Shown: piece by piece, positions 1 through 9,134 of the stretch | How the letters are laid out: each line of letters starts with the position of its first letter | How positions within the stretch are numbered: the stretch's first letter is position 1 | Assembly: GCA_018136815.1 (NCBI GenBank) | Contig: CM030936.1 | Span: 6,508,005-6,572,004, forward strand | Direction of reading: 5' to 3' | DNA from: Isochrysis galbana | Lineage: Eukaryota; Haptophyta; Isochrysidales; Isochrysidaceae | DNA: 64,000 nucleotides | The notes under the pieces: model-generated | The model's database searches: none | Told to the model about the DNA's origin: nothing | What the model saw: the letters and a program-made list of their open reading frames with translations, nothing else | Translations under genes and position numbers: made by a program

Positions 1-849
1 TCGTACAATAGACGAGGGTGCCAAGGGAGACTCGGGTGGCGAGTCTCGATCAGCGCCAACCGCACGCGCAGCTGCTCTAGGCGACAGCCGCGCGCTTGCA
101 CTGAGCCTAACGCTTGCGCTGTGCTGCGGCTTGATTCGCTCCGCGCTCGACATCATCCTGCCAATGTGGCTAAGACGCCAGCACGCGTTCGGGGTGACTC
201 CCATCGCTAGGGCCTCCGTCCTCGCCACGGTGTTCTTCGTTGCGGGCTCTGCGCTCTCAGGAAGACTCATTGAGAACCTTGCTACTCGCAGGCACGTCTA
301 TCGAGCTTAGTGTGTGCGGCCCGATAGCTGCACCGCATTTGTGTGCAGAAATCGCGGCGTAGCTAGTGACGCTGCCGCACCATTCACATAGCGAGTTCTC
401 CCTACACGCGTTTCACCCACCGTGCCATTCGCACGCGTCTCCTTGGCCCTTGTAGGCGCGACTCTGCTCTCGCAACGGGCGTGGTTGTGGGATGTGCAGC
501 GGCTGCGACGGTGCTACTCCCAGCGCATGCTTGGGGGGTGATTGCAGCATTTTGCACATTCTACGCGGCATCAGCCTTTGTTGGAGTAACGGCGACCGCT
601 GCGCTCGAGGAGCGCGGCAGTGAGATAGGTGCGGCTGACGCAATACTAGCGCTCTCGACACTGTTGTGGACCGCAGGCTTTGCTGTGGGTGGCATCGTGG
701 CCAACATTGCCCTTGCTGGCGCGGCAAGTGTGACGAGGCAACGGCTAGTGATGGGCGGCGTAGGCCTTGTCAATGCGCTCTGTGTTGCCACAGCCGTGCT
801 GACGCGGAGACGGCGTGGCCGCAAGGAGGGGAGCGGCGAGATCTTTTGA
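1..849 (+). CDS. MFS-type membrane transporter, C-terminal part (gene enters from left edge)
   Basis: Two hydrophobic reading frames form the end of a multi-pass membrane protein. Exon A (frame from base 2 to about 291) has two predicted membrane segments, around LALSLTLALCCGLI and ASVLATVFFVAGSAL, with a basic loop between them. Exon B (about 456-849) has further segments (VVVGCAAAATVLL, GVIAAFCTFYAASAFVGV, AILALSTLLWTAGFAVGGI) and ends in an arginine-rich cytoplasmic tail with stop at 847-849. Small-residue-rich paired helices and basic loops resemble the C-terminal half of major facilitator transporters; substrate unknown. The frames join cleanly only with a GC-AG intron (292-455, donor CAG/GCACGT, acceptor TTGTAG), since no GT donor of the right phase is visible. 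The start lies outside the window. Transporter class is inferred from hydropathy, not from a signature motif. Confidence 0.5.
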
Positions 850-851
850 TG

Positions 852-1180
852 TTGAGGACGGTTCATCCATGCGGCGGTATTTTCTCGCTCGAAAGTGGCT
901 GAGTCCTACGCCACATTTGTTGCGTTGCAATGTCTGGTCGTGCCTTAGAATCGCGTGGCCGGTACATCCGCGCACCATATTTCATTTACTTTGATTTAAT
1001 TTCCAAATGAGAGTTCGCACAGAATGTGCGAGCGTTCTATCGCGGGGAGGAGCAGGTCCGGGCCTGGGAAGAGGGAATATGGCCCTCTTGCCTCTTGCCC
1101 TCTCTTGATCTGCCCCTTGATCTTTGTCTCGACCGCCGTGCGCGCGTGGAGGCAGCCCTCGTTCGTCGTTCGTCGTTCGA
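852..1180. other. Intergenic, nothing recognised
   Basis: Sequence between the transporter stop and a LINE-like 5' end. It contains several short direct repeats of GTTCGTC near 1160-1178. No coding potential was recognised on either strand. Confidence 0.4.
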
Positions 1181-1300
1181 ACTATCATTAAAACGATAGG
1201 GCCATGAAGCGCGCCACGCTCCCCTCCTCTCTCCGCCCACCCTGCTGCGCCGGCCGATCAAGTGATGGGCGCCGACGCGGGGGCTGCCGGCACGCAGCGA
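1181..1300 (+). mobile_element. LINE-like 5' end fragment with terminal hairpin
   Basis: A short inverted repeat (CTATC at 1182-1186 and GATAG at 1195-1199) stands just before an ATG (1204) followed by codons for MKRATLPSS. A related arrangement occurs in reverse at about 51060-51170: a hairpin, then ATG and GCGCGCGTCGCTCCCC. Both resemble the 5' ends of the LINE copies at 14.3 and 15.6 kb, where a hairpin also precedes the first codon. I read this as a truncated 5' end of a related non-LTR element. The 3' boundary is not defined. Confidence 0.45.
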
Positions 1301-1725
1301 CCTGCCATCCCAGAGACCATGAGAGCCTAGGTGGCCGCGAGCCGCCGCCCGCCATGCACATAGAATCGCGAACAGCACAACACCAACATCCACACACAAC
1401 AACACATGCAACAACACCATCGTCACTCACAAGAACAGGAACAGGAACGAAGGTAGCCTCAGCGCCCTTCAAGGCCTATATCCTCCCATAGGCCATAGGG
1501 AAAGCCGCAAGGCTGGGCCCCTACAATCGCCGTGGCACTGGCCCCGTGCGCAAGCACGAGGCACAGGCTTGGCCGGTCGACAAGACCAGATTGACAAATT
1601 CTGCGGAACCATGCAGCTCATGTTGCATGACTCAATAGGCCCACTTGCCACTTGCTCAGCACAATGCTCAATGCTGCTGGAGCTGGAGCCTATAGAGACA
1701 AAGGATGCTTCGCCTGTTCGCCTCT
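1301..1725. other. Unassigned spacer
   Basis: Includes a stretch rich in ACAACA/CACACA (about 1375-1425). Reading frames here are short and resemble nothing recognisable. Probably decayed repeat material. Confidence 0.3.
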
Positions 1726-1879
1726 CCAAGAAACGCGCGTCCTCGCACGCATCACGGACCTCGCCACCCAAGATCAGCCAAGCGACATCGTCGCCTGCCA
1801 GCCGAACGACATCGACAATAGGATCGAGGATGAGGGGTGTGAGAAAAAGACGAAGAAGATGAAAACTCAGCCTGCGTAG
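1726..1879 (+). pseudogene. Duplicated C-terminal fragment of the 54.05-54.6 kb gene
   Basis: The frame ending at 1879 reads RITDLATQDQPSDIVA and then EEGCEKKTKK-like codons (D in place of the first E) ending in KMKTQPA. The intact gene at 54050-54606 ends with RITDLAIQDQPNDIVA and the same lysine-rich tail. About 20 extra residues sit between the two blocks here, and nothing homologous to the N-terminal part of that protein precedes it. It is therefore a 5'-truncated copy. It abuts a reversed gag fragment (1880-2215), so it was probably moved as part of a composite of repeats. Confidence 0.7.
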
Positions 1880-2215
1880 CTGAGGGTGACGGATCCGAGG
1901 TTACCACTGCCTCAGATGGGAACAGAGGGGACGGAAGGGAAGCGGCGAGAGGCGCGGCGGAAGTTGGGGGGTGGCCAATGACGGGCTGGACCACCTCCTC
2001 AGCAGAGAAAGGCGGGAGGACGGGCTTGGGCGAGGGCGAGCGCGACGACGGAGCGGACATGGCTGGGAGGGTCGAGATGGATAGGCTGAGGCTGAGGGAT
2101 TGGTGAGGTTTGGTATTGAGGTAGTGTTGAGAATGAGGGACGAGAACGGGAACGGGAACGAGAACGAGAGCGACGAACGAAGAACGACAGACGACAGACG
2201 GTCAGGGGCCGATGG
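1872..2215 (-). mobile_element. LTR-retrotransposon leader plus gag N-terminus (family I), fragment
   Basis: Reading leftward from an ATG at 2060, the frame begins MSAPSSRSPSPKPVLPPFS and continues EEVVQPVIGHPPTSAA. The same leader (runs of CGCTCTCGTTCTCG, then CAACACTACCTCAATACC) and the same start occur in the opposite orientation at 33065-33330. The serine/proline-rich start after a CT-rich leader suits a gag precursor. Both sides are joined to unrelated sequence: the duplicated gene tail to the left and the 89-residue repeat ORF to the right. No protease or polymerase domain is attached. Confidence 0.6.
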
Positions 2216-2219
2216 ACCG

Positions 2220-2736
2220 GCATAAGCCTGATAAGCGCAAGAAGGCTCTGTACGCTTGTGACTTGTTTTCGCAGTTGTTCAGTGGCGAATTCTAGCATTT
2301 CTTTTGCCGAACTCAGTTGCAGAACTACGTGGAGTTTATCGTCTGGTGTGTTCGCAATTGTGTACACATCAGCCGACAATGAGCTTAAATTACTCGCAAT
2401 TCTAATTGCCAATGTCCACTCTTTGGCGGCAATGGCCTTTCCATAAAGTTTAAGCAAGGAGTCTTGTCGCAGTCGTTCAGTCGCAAATTCGCCAAGGGCA
2501 ACCTTGCGTTTGACCGCAAGAAGGCTGACCTGTTTTCGCAGTTGTTTAGTGGCAAATTCTAGCATTTCTTTTGCCGAATTCAGTTGCAGAACTACGTGGA
2601 GTTTATCGGCTGGCGTGTTTGCAATTGTGTACATATCAGCCGACAATGAGCTTAAATTACTCGCAATTCTAACTACCAGTGTCCACTCTTTGGCGCCAAT
2701 GGCATCATTGCATTTTTTATAAAGTATAAAGTTCAA
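2220..2736 (-). pseudogene. ORF with two 89-residue repeats, unknown function, probably decayed
   Basis: The reversed frame contains two copies of an in-frame 267-bp unit, each encoding AKEWTL(V/A)(V/I)RIASNLSS followed by a segment ending KEMLEFAT(K/E)QLRKQ. The predicted repeats are amphipathic helices, so a helical solenoid or coiled assembly is plausible. Upstream, in another frame, codons resembling the junction (KDFLFELY, then DAIGAKEW) suggest a third unit broken by a frameshift. The ORF then runs directly into the gag leader of the neighbouring retroelement fragment, so its natural end is lost. I recognise no family. Base composition is AT-richer than the surroundings, so a foreign or recently inserted origin is possible. 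Confidence 0.45.
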
Positions 2737-2739
2737 ACA

Positions 2740-3391
2740 AGAAGTCTTTAGGCATCTTCATCTGATACGTTACCGGTGACATATGAAATGCTTACTACAT
2801 ACCGGTACAAAAAAGAAACGTGCGGACTCGTTCGGTGTTCGTTCGGCGAGAGTGGATGCGATGTCCCCTTTTCTGCGGTCAAATCTGCACCAATGCCACT
2901 TCCAAAAATGTAATACAATAATTGGCACGAATGCCAGTATACATCTGAAACCTGCAAGTTTGTACCTTAATAAGGGAGTCCTTTAAGTAGAACTTATACC
3001 GTCCACATGGGGGGCATTTGCCAAAAAAACAACCAAACCTGAGGTTGCACCCTCTGAAGGGGAAGGGATGAGCCGGATGGGTAGTGGCGGCGGGGCCGGA
3101 CGCGTTGCCGGAGGAATTTCACAAAAGTTTCACGGAACTAGTGAAACAAGACTTCGTAAGAATGTTGAGCCTAGCATTAGAACAGGGCTAGGGGCTCCGT
3201 TGCCGATGAGGCACGGTCCCTCAGCACTAGGATTAAACTAGGACAACCAGAAAACTCTGACACCCCCCGAAGATCTAATCATCGAACGATATATGGGGAA
3301 ACTCGAAATAGACACACGGGATCGATCGCCGCCTCCCCCGACTCCCTGACCGACATCGGCCAGCTCGCCTTCCCTCCCTCCCTGACTCATC
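2740..3391. promoter_or_regulatory. AT-richer spacer and 5' flank of the uracil phosphoribosyltransferase gene
   Basis: No coding sequence was recognised. Bases 3300-3391 are pyrimidine-rich (CCTCCCCCGACTCCCTG, CCTTCCCTCCCTCC) up to the start codon, as in many short eukaryotic 5' leaders. No TATA element was identified with confidence. Confidence 0.3.
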
Positions 3392-4066
3392 ATGTCCAAG
3401 CGCAGCAAGGCCCTGCCAAGCGAGCTTGAGACGAAGGTGACGGTTCTCCGCGAGACTCCCCTCACGCGAGCGCTCCACACAGCCATCCGTGAGCGGAGTG
3501 CTGAGCGGCGCACCTTTGTACACCAGTCGGACCGGCTGGTCCGCCTGCTGCTCGAAGAGGCCCTTGGGCTTCTGCCGGCGACGGAGTGCACAGTCGAGAC
3601 GCCGTGCGGAACGTACGAAGGCGTTCGACTCCCGTCGGACTCAGAGCTCTGTGTCGTCTCTATCCTCCGCGCAGCAGACTGCATGCTTGGCGTCGCACGG
3701 GCAATGCTGCCTGATGTGGCAGTTGGCAAGATTTTGATACAGCGCGACGAGGAGACAGCTCTACCCAAGCTATACTACTCCAAGTTGCCTTTGGACATTT
3801 CAAAGCGATATATCCTCTTATGTGATCCGATGCTTGCCACCGGAGGGTCCGCCGTCACGGCCATCGGCGTACTCACCTCAAGAGGAGTGGCCCCAGAACA
3901 GATCATCTTTGTTTCCGTTCTGTGCTGCCTTGATGGTCTCCAAGCGATTTCAAAGGCGTTCCCGGAAGTGCGCATAGTCACTAGTGCAATCGATCCCATC
4001 CTGAATGCCCAGAAGTATATTGTGCCAGGTCTTGGTGACTTTGGGGACAGATATTTTGGAACATGA
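3392..4066 (+). CDS. UPRT: Uracil phosphoribosyltransferase
   Basis: A complete single-exon ORF of 224 residues. It salvages pyrimidines by condensing uracil with PRPP to give UMP, normally in the cytosol. The PRPP-binding loop CDPMLATGGSA lies at residues 144-154 and the C-terminal uracil-recognition signature GLGDFGDRYFGT at 213-224. The family's QRDEET...LYYSKLP segment is at 117-132. Length matches stand-alone UPRT (about 210-240 residues). The first ATG follows a pyrimidine-rich leader and is preceded by no longer in-frame start. In plants and animals this domain is usually fused to uridine kinase; no kinase is present here, as in fungi and many protists. No targeting peptide is apparent. 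Identification is secure. Confidence 0.97.
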   Translation: MSKRSKALPSELETKVTVLRETPLTRALHTAIRERSAERRTFVHQSDRLVRLLLEEALGLLPATECTVETPCGTYEGVRLPSDSELCVVSILRAADCMLGVARAMLPDVAVGKILIQRDEETALPKLYYSKLPLDISKRYILLCDPMLATGGSAVTAIGVLTSRGVAPEQIIFVSVLCCLDGLQAISKAFPEVRIVTSAIDPILNAQKYIVPGLGDFGDRYFGT

Positions 4067-4289
4067 ACATAAGGGAGGAGCTCCGACAAGCACATATCGG
4101 AGATGTGCCAAGCAACTATCGAGTGCTACTAGTAAGTAGTGAGAGAGGACATGTCATTGGGGCCTGAGGGTTCCAATCACCAACCAATCACCATCAGGAA
4201 AAAGATATGAGTAAACGCCAATGCTAGCGCGCAGCAAGAAACATTGACTCGTGGTATGTGGCATCACTCACGTGCATTGCTCGGAATGT

Positions 4290-4575
4290 CACTCACGCTT
4301 TTTAACCACTATTTTCCACCCCTCTTGGGTGTCCAAGGATTCCCCAGGGACCCCCTTACCTGCCCCCCATATCACCCCCCCCCCCTCCCCTTCCTGCGAA
4401 CCCCCTCTACCGCCCCACGAAAATCAATGGCGTCGGTTAGTGACTCCCCCGCCTTGTCTGGCCTATGGAAGTCTATTTTGGGAAGCTCAAGCGCCTCGCG
4501 AGGGATGTGGGAGGTCCTTGGTGGGTCGCACGCTCGATCTCGAGGGTCGCACAGTCCGGTAGTGACATATCCCCG
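4290..4575 (-). repeat. Dispersed repeat F, copy 1
   Basis: From CTTTTTAACCACTATTTTC to the CCGGTAGTGACATATCCCCG block, this matches the reverse complement of 39390-40045. Shared blocks are TCCAAGGATTCCCCAGGGACCCCC, a poly-C tract, GGCGTCGG, and the segment containing CGCCTCGCGAGGGATGTGGGAGG. The second copy has extra internal sequence and a MITE inserted; this copy lacks the middle. No coding function was seen. The strand given is arbitrary relative to the other copy. Confidence 0.7.
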
Positions 4576-4731
4576 CCCGTCGCGCGGCAGGCACACGATG
4601 ATTCGACACGGCCCGACCTCCATGAGGCCGGCCCTTGGGACTTGGGACGCTGGCGAGCGCTGGCGAGCGCTGCCAAGGCGGCTTGGCGGCTTGCCTTCAT
4701 TTGGTCTCCTTTCCCTCCATGTACAAATTGG

Positions 4732-5320
4732 AATAATAATAATAATAATCTAACTGAGCATTAGTACCACTACTCTCACTAGCCCGGTACTAACACGACA
4801 ACCCTCAGTGCACCTGCCCGTACACCTTGACGCGTGCTGATGCCACAGATACATACTCTTATGCACCCCTCCACATCTCCCCCCTCGCAGGCCCCCGGCT
4901 CCCATTCTAACTCCCCACAAGTTAGAATGAGGGAAAACCCATTGAGGCGGTCCGGTCGACGCCGGCCGACTCTCCGGGAAAAAGCACCGGGGGGGGGGGG
5001 AGGAACTCTCGTCAACAAAGGGGAACGGCCCTTACCAGCTCGCGCCGTGAGCGATCCTCGAGAAATAAGCGGCCGCGACTCGAGTAACCTGTGCCACTCT
5101 TAGGGTACTCTCCTCGACCTTGGGTCACTCCCTTCTCTCTCCCTCCTGTCGCCAGCCGCCCCCTACCCGTTTGCTAACGCAAACAGGGCCTGTTTCTCAC
5201 CGCACTCCGTCGGGGGGGGTGCAAAATCCCCCCTCTCCCTCTCTCCACTCTCACCCCGCGTCGTCCCTGTGGCGCGTCGCCATGCGCGCGCCCTGGCCTG
5301 CTCCCCACTCAGATAGGCCG
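4732..5320 (-). mobile_element. GC-rich retroposon family C, 5'-truncated copy A
   Basis: Begins (in window coordinates) with AATAATAATAATAATC, the reversed ATT-repeat tail of the element. It then follows the complete copy at 61440-62326 almost base for base through a poly-G tract (4990-5002), a CCCGTTTGC/GCAAACAGGG inverted repeat and a GGGGGGGTGCAAAA box. Homology stops at about 5315 (CTGGCCTGCTC), roughly 300 bp short of the full 5' end. That is typical of incomplete reverse transcription. There is no coding sequence. A target duplication was not found. Confidence 0.75.
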
Positions 5321-5394
5321 GTCACCCACTGCCCGCGCGAATTGCGCAGTAGTTGGCGGTGTTTGGCGCCGACAACTACGCAACTACGCTAACA

Positions 5395-5925
5395 TCACTT
5401 GGCTGAATGGGCGGGAGCGGCCGACTTTCGAACGCGACCGGGCGGGCGCGCTGGGTGAGAGTTCTTGCTGAGGAGGCTCGTAGCACTTGGTGACCGCCTC
5501 GGTAGATGGCACAGGATGTCCTGCGGTGGCAGCGTAGCGCGCAAAGAGGGCTGTATGGCAATGCTCGCCACGATTCCCGAGCGCGCTGGTGGGTAGTCTG
5601 CGGGGTTGGGAGGAAGCGTACCAATAGGCTGGATGGGGTTCTGCGCGTAGGAGCGCGTAGGCGTAGGCAAGCCGGCGTCGTCCTCCTCAGGCCTCAGGTT
5701 GGGGCTGGAAGTGGGCAATTGGTGTGGGGTGGGGCGCTGGCGGCCATGCTGCGTGTGGGCAAGCAGGAATCGGCCGAGTGCGGTGGCATGAAACGCCGGT
5801 GAGACCGCCGACCGGTGTACCCGGACCATTTTGTCCGAACACCAGCGACAAGGGGGCGCTGACCCTCCGCCGTGCTCTCGCTGGAGCGCGGCGAAGGTCG
5901 GCCTGTCAGGCGGGTCGGTCGCCAT
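5395..5925 (-). other. Long ORF of unknown nature
   Basis: An uninterrupted frame of about 176 residues from ATG at 5925. It is proline-, arginine- and serine-rich, with a CRWC motif near its start (GGSAPPCRWCSDKMVRVH). Nothing is recognised. The composition is what GC-rich non-coding DNA gives by chance, so it may not be a gene. It lies between a retroposon and the 3' end of the trypsin gene. Confidence 0.25.
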
Positions 5926-6113
5926 CGCTCTGCCTCGGATTCGAGCGGGGAGAGAGACGAGGGGAAATCTCCCCCTGGCCCCACGATAAAAAATGTGGGC
6001 CTCCGGATCAACAAGAGTTTTTGTCAACCCACTCCCCCCCACCTCTATCTATCGATGTGGTCGGCATCACTTGCGGTACACTTGCGGACCGAATCTTTAG
6101 AGCGATACCATTC

Positions 6114-7420
6114 TCATGAACAACAGCTGCCATAGACAAGGCGCCAATTTAGAAAGCCAAAATATGTTCTAATACCGAGAAAGAGCCAGTAGAAGAAGCT
6201 GAGGTCGCAATTTCCAGCCGTGCACTGTTCAATCCAGCCCTCTGGCCCACCAAAGCTTGAGAGGCGTGTGTAAGCAGCAAAGCCGGGATTGGTATCGGCG
6301 CACGACTTGCCCCACGAGGTGAGGCCCACGAGCACGGGCTGAACTCCAAACCACATAAAAAGCGGTCCTCCTGAGTCCCCAAAGCATGTGTCCTTACCGC
6401 CTCCCGCGCCTGCGCATAGCGTCACATCAAGTGCGGATTCGCTTACCAAGTCCTTGCATTGCACGTCAGGTGTGATGTTAAGCGTAACCTCGTGGGGAAC
6501 CGTGGGGTACATTACCGAGGGCAACGGACTAGGATTACTGTCCGAGTTAGGGTCCCAAAGCGCTCCCCAACCGGCGGCTATGACTGATGTGCCGGCCGGC
6601 GGCGTTGCATTGGCTAGAGCGGGTATACCGATGTTTTCTAGGCACCTTGGGGCCTTCTCAAGGTGTAATAGTGCTATGTCGTTGGTGATTTGGTATTGAT
6701 CGTAGCGCGGGTGAAGGATTACTCTCTGAACTTCAATGACTTCGCTGCAATCGCTCTCACGTGAACCCGGATCATCAAACTCATCAATGAGCATGTGAAG
6801 GTACACCCCGACAGAGAAGCTGGACCAGATTCGGTTGTGGACGCAATGACCGGCTGCAAAATACGAGGGAAGTGGAGGAGTTCATACTCATACTCAGAAC
6901 TGGCGCACGTGGCTGGTGGGGTGTTACCCAAAGGGGTAAACGGCTGGCGTACCCGTGATGACCCACTTGTCCGCGATGAGGCTCCCCCCACACCAGAAGG
7001 CTCGATGCAGTGAGTTTTGAGGATAGCCTTTGAGCACATTGACCATAAAGTTATATCTGTACGTCAGGGGGGTTGTATCCCGGCCGTGGAGCACGCAGAA
7101 GAATGGGGTAGAATTTCAAGAAATTCCCGGGTCTGGAACGCGCATGACAGCTGGGGTAGCAGACTTCGACTTCTCGTGAGTGAAAAGAGTTGATGGTGTA
7201 GGGCGTGAAGGTAAGTAAGAGCAGATCGGGGCGGGGCAGATCGGGGGAGGGGGAGAAGGCGAGACGCCGCTATGGGGAGTGAAATCCGTGCTCACTTGAA
7301 TTTCGGCGAAATCTCGTCTCCTCCCACGATGCGTGGCTGCTGTCCTTTACTCAGCGCCGTGAGCAGCAGCAAGCTCAGTCTGAGTGGAAGCTGCAACGAT
7401 CTCGCACACACCCTCACCAT
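6114..7420 (-). CDS. Secreted trypsin-like serine protease (S1), three exons
   Basis: Spliced frame of 322 residues. Exon 1 (7420-7296) encodes a signal peptide with core LRLSLLLLTALS, then KGQQPR/IVGG, the zymogen cleavage site and mature N-terminus. Intron 1 (7295-7057) is GT-AG. Exon 2 (7056-6953) carries FWCGGSLIADKWVIT. Intron 2 (6952-6854) is GT-AG and splits the alanine of VITAGHC. Exon 3 (6853-6114) holds the rest. The catalytic triad is complete: His in AGHC, Asp in NDIALL, Ser in GDSGGP. An Asp six residues before the Ser (DTCFGDS) predicts cleavage after Arg/Lys, and the activation site is itself after Arg. A hydrophobic/aromatic extension of about 30 residues follows the protease fold (LSFFYWLFLGI...). 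It could be an anchor, or it could reflect an unrecognised 3' intron. Likely an extracellular or vacuolar digestive/processing protease. Confidence 0.9.
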
Positions 7421-7720
7421 TCGCACGGCCAGTCAGCAGGTAGGGTAGGGGAGGAGGGCGAAAGAGGGGGGGGGGGTCACAGACACACAGAGGGAGAGAG
7501 AGAAACAGAGGTGGGGATGGGGATGGAGGCAGAGGGAGAGAGAGGCAGGGCAGAGTCGGGTGCGCGATTCCGAGCGCTGGACTGCTCCCACTGCTCGATC
7601 TCTGGTTTGACGGCGAAACTCAGTGGAAAAAGTGGGGGGCGTCCGGTGAATGAATATTGCCGAGAAGCAGCGACGAACGACGACCACGCACGGACCGGGA
7701 CCGCAGGACGCTCTCGGTGT
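7421..7720. promoter_or_regulatory. Upstream flank of the trypsin gene
   Basis: Contains a G tract (7467-7475) and purine-rich repeats leading into the GA array at 7725. No gene is supported here; long frames on both strands are low-complexity products. Confidence 0.3.
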
Positions 7721-7785
7721 GAAGAGAGAGAGAGAGGGAGGGAGGGAGGGAGGGAGGGAGGGAGGGAGGGAGGGAGGGAGGGAGG

Positions 7786-7880
<95 letters not shown>
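7721..7880 (+). repeat. (GGGA)n-(GA)n microsatellite
   Basis: About 60 bp of GGGA units followed by about 85 bp of uninterrupted GA. Reading frames through it give only Arg-Glu or Ser-Leu repeats and should not be annotated as genes. Confidence 0.98.
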
Positions 7881-7883
<3 letters not shown>

Positions 7884-7956
7884 GCAACGGTTCAAGAAGC
7901 ACAAAGAGAAGAAAAGGACACATCCGAAGAGAGAAGTCGTCACGTGTACCAGGCTG

Positions 7957-7987
7957 TCTCTCTCCCTCTCTCTTTTTCTTTCCTTCC

Positions 7988-8034
<47 letters not shown>

Positions 8035-8062
8035 CCCCCCCCCCCCCCCCCCCCTCTCTCTC
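7957..8062 (+). repeat. (CT)n and poly-C tract, partner of the GA array
   Basis: A CT array (about 7959-8032) runs into a poly-C run (about 8032-8054) and more CT. With the GA array 80 bp to the left it forms a long purine-to-pyrimidine inverted arrangement capable of a very large hairpin. Confidence 0.95.
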
Positions 8063-8219
8063 TGTTGTGCGCCGCCGTCCAAATCTCTCTTTCGGTGAAT
8101 GCGTCGCAGTAGGAGTATCGGTCGTCGTCGGGGACAACCCCCCCCGCCCGCCATATTTTCCATGGGACCAGCCTCTCCCTGATAGGAAACATGAGAGGAG
8201 ACGAAACCGATCCTAAATT

Positions 8220-8715
8220 GTATGGGAGCCAGCGAGCGAGAGGGCGCCCGCCTTGATTCTCGCTTCCGCTCAGTGCCGGGTATATATCTAGTGGAATGTG
8301 ACGATGGTGAGGGTGGTTAGTGAGTAGCCCAACTTAACTTTCCACCATTTGTACGAGGTCTTCGTCGCTCGCCATTTTGAAGCCTGTGCAGACTCAGGCA
8401 CTTAATACTACTACTACTCATACTATAGCCTAACGACGCTAACGAGATGGAGCTCAACCGCCACTTAGACACGAGCACATAGCGCGATCTCACTAGCTGC
8501 TACACATGATGTTTAGTGTTTAGCAGATCATTTCAAAGCATAGTGTTGTGGTTGTGACACCCAGCATAGCACCTCCGCGGTAACCACACGACATGCTACA
8601 CACGCAATCGCCACGCAGCTGTCGGGCCGCGCTGCCACGGTCCGTGCGCCGCAACACACCGCCGCCTGCATACGCACCTCAGTCCACACGCCCACACGTG
8701 CGCTCGCATGACTGC
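8220..8715. other. Intergenic, nothing recognised
   Basis: Contains an ACTACTACTACTCA run near 8410 and no convincing coding sequence. Confidence 0.35.
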
Positions 8716-8716
8716 A

Positions 8717-8985
8717 CTACTTGCGCGCCGCCTTGCGCCGGCGCTCTGCCGACTTCCGATGGCAAGACGGCAACGTGTTGCGTGGGACGGCCTTGAACTG
8801 CGCACGCTCTGCCTTCTTTATCTCCTTCGCCATTTTTTGCAGCAGAGGTCAAAGGAGTAAGAGTAGTAAGCAGCACATGTGCGGCCATGCGCCCGTTCTT
8901 GTGATCGTGCGGTCGAAGATGACGCGAGACTCGTCGTTCGTGAGCTTCTCGTGCGAGAGCAGGCCGATCATGTGGAGGTGCGTGC
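8717..8985 (-). CDS. Possible C-terminal exons of a small basic protein
   Basis: On the reverse strand a CTCAG acceptor at 8986-8990 is followed by a frame reading THLHMIGLLSHEKLTNDE and SRVIFDRTITRT. A second block in the same frame reads KMAKEIKKAERAQFKAVPRN and then HRKSAERRRKAARK with stop at 8717-8719. The lysine/arginine-rich end is typical of ribosomal or nucleolar proteins, but I recognise no family. The region between the blocks (about 8815-8885) may be an intron, yet no GT donor of the right phase is visible. Upstream exons would overlap the flank of the divergent hydrolase gene. Confidence 0.3.
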
Positions 8986-9134
8986 CTGAGGTCGCGAAGA
9001 GGGAGGGAGTTGCAGGCCAATTTTGGCGCTACGGCAGTAAGGAGTAAGGAGTTGAAAGAATAAGTTTAAGTAGTAGGTAGGTATGGGGAGGAAGAACATA
9101 AGAACATAGTACTCCAGTGGGACCTTTACCTCCT

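Noticed and set aside
1187-1200. Possible transcription terminator or tRNA-like hairpin
   Set aside because: The hairpin is conserved immediately before ORF1-like starts in LINE copies, so it is better explained as the element 5' end. No tRNA A or B box was seen here or elsewhere.
7477-8216. Several 180-230-residue frames of Arg-Glu or Ser-Leu repeats on both strands
   Set aside because: They are translations of GA/CT microsatellites. The same frames appear at every such array (20.8, 40.4 kb).
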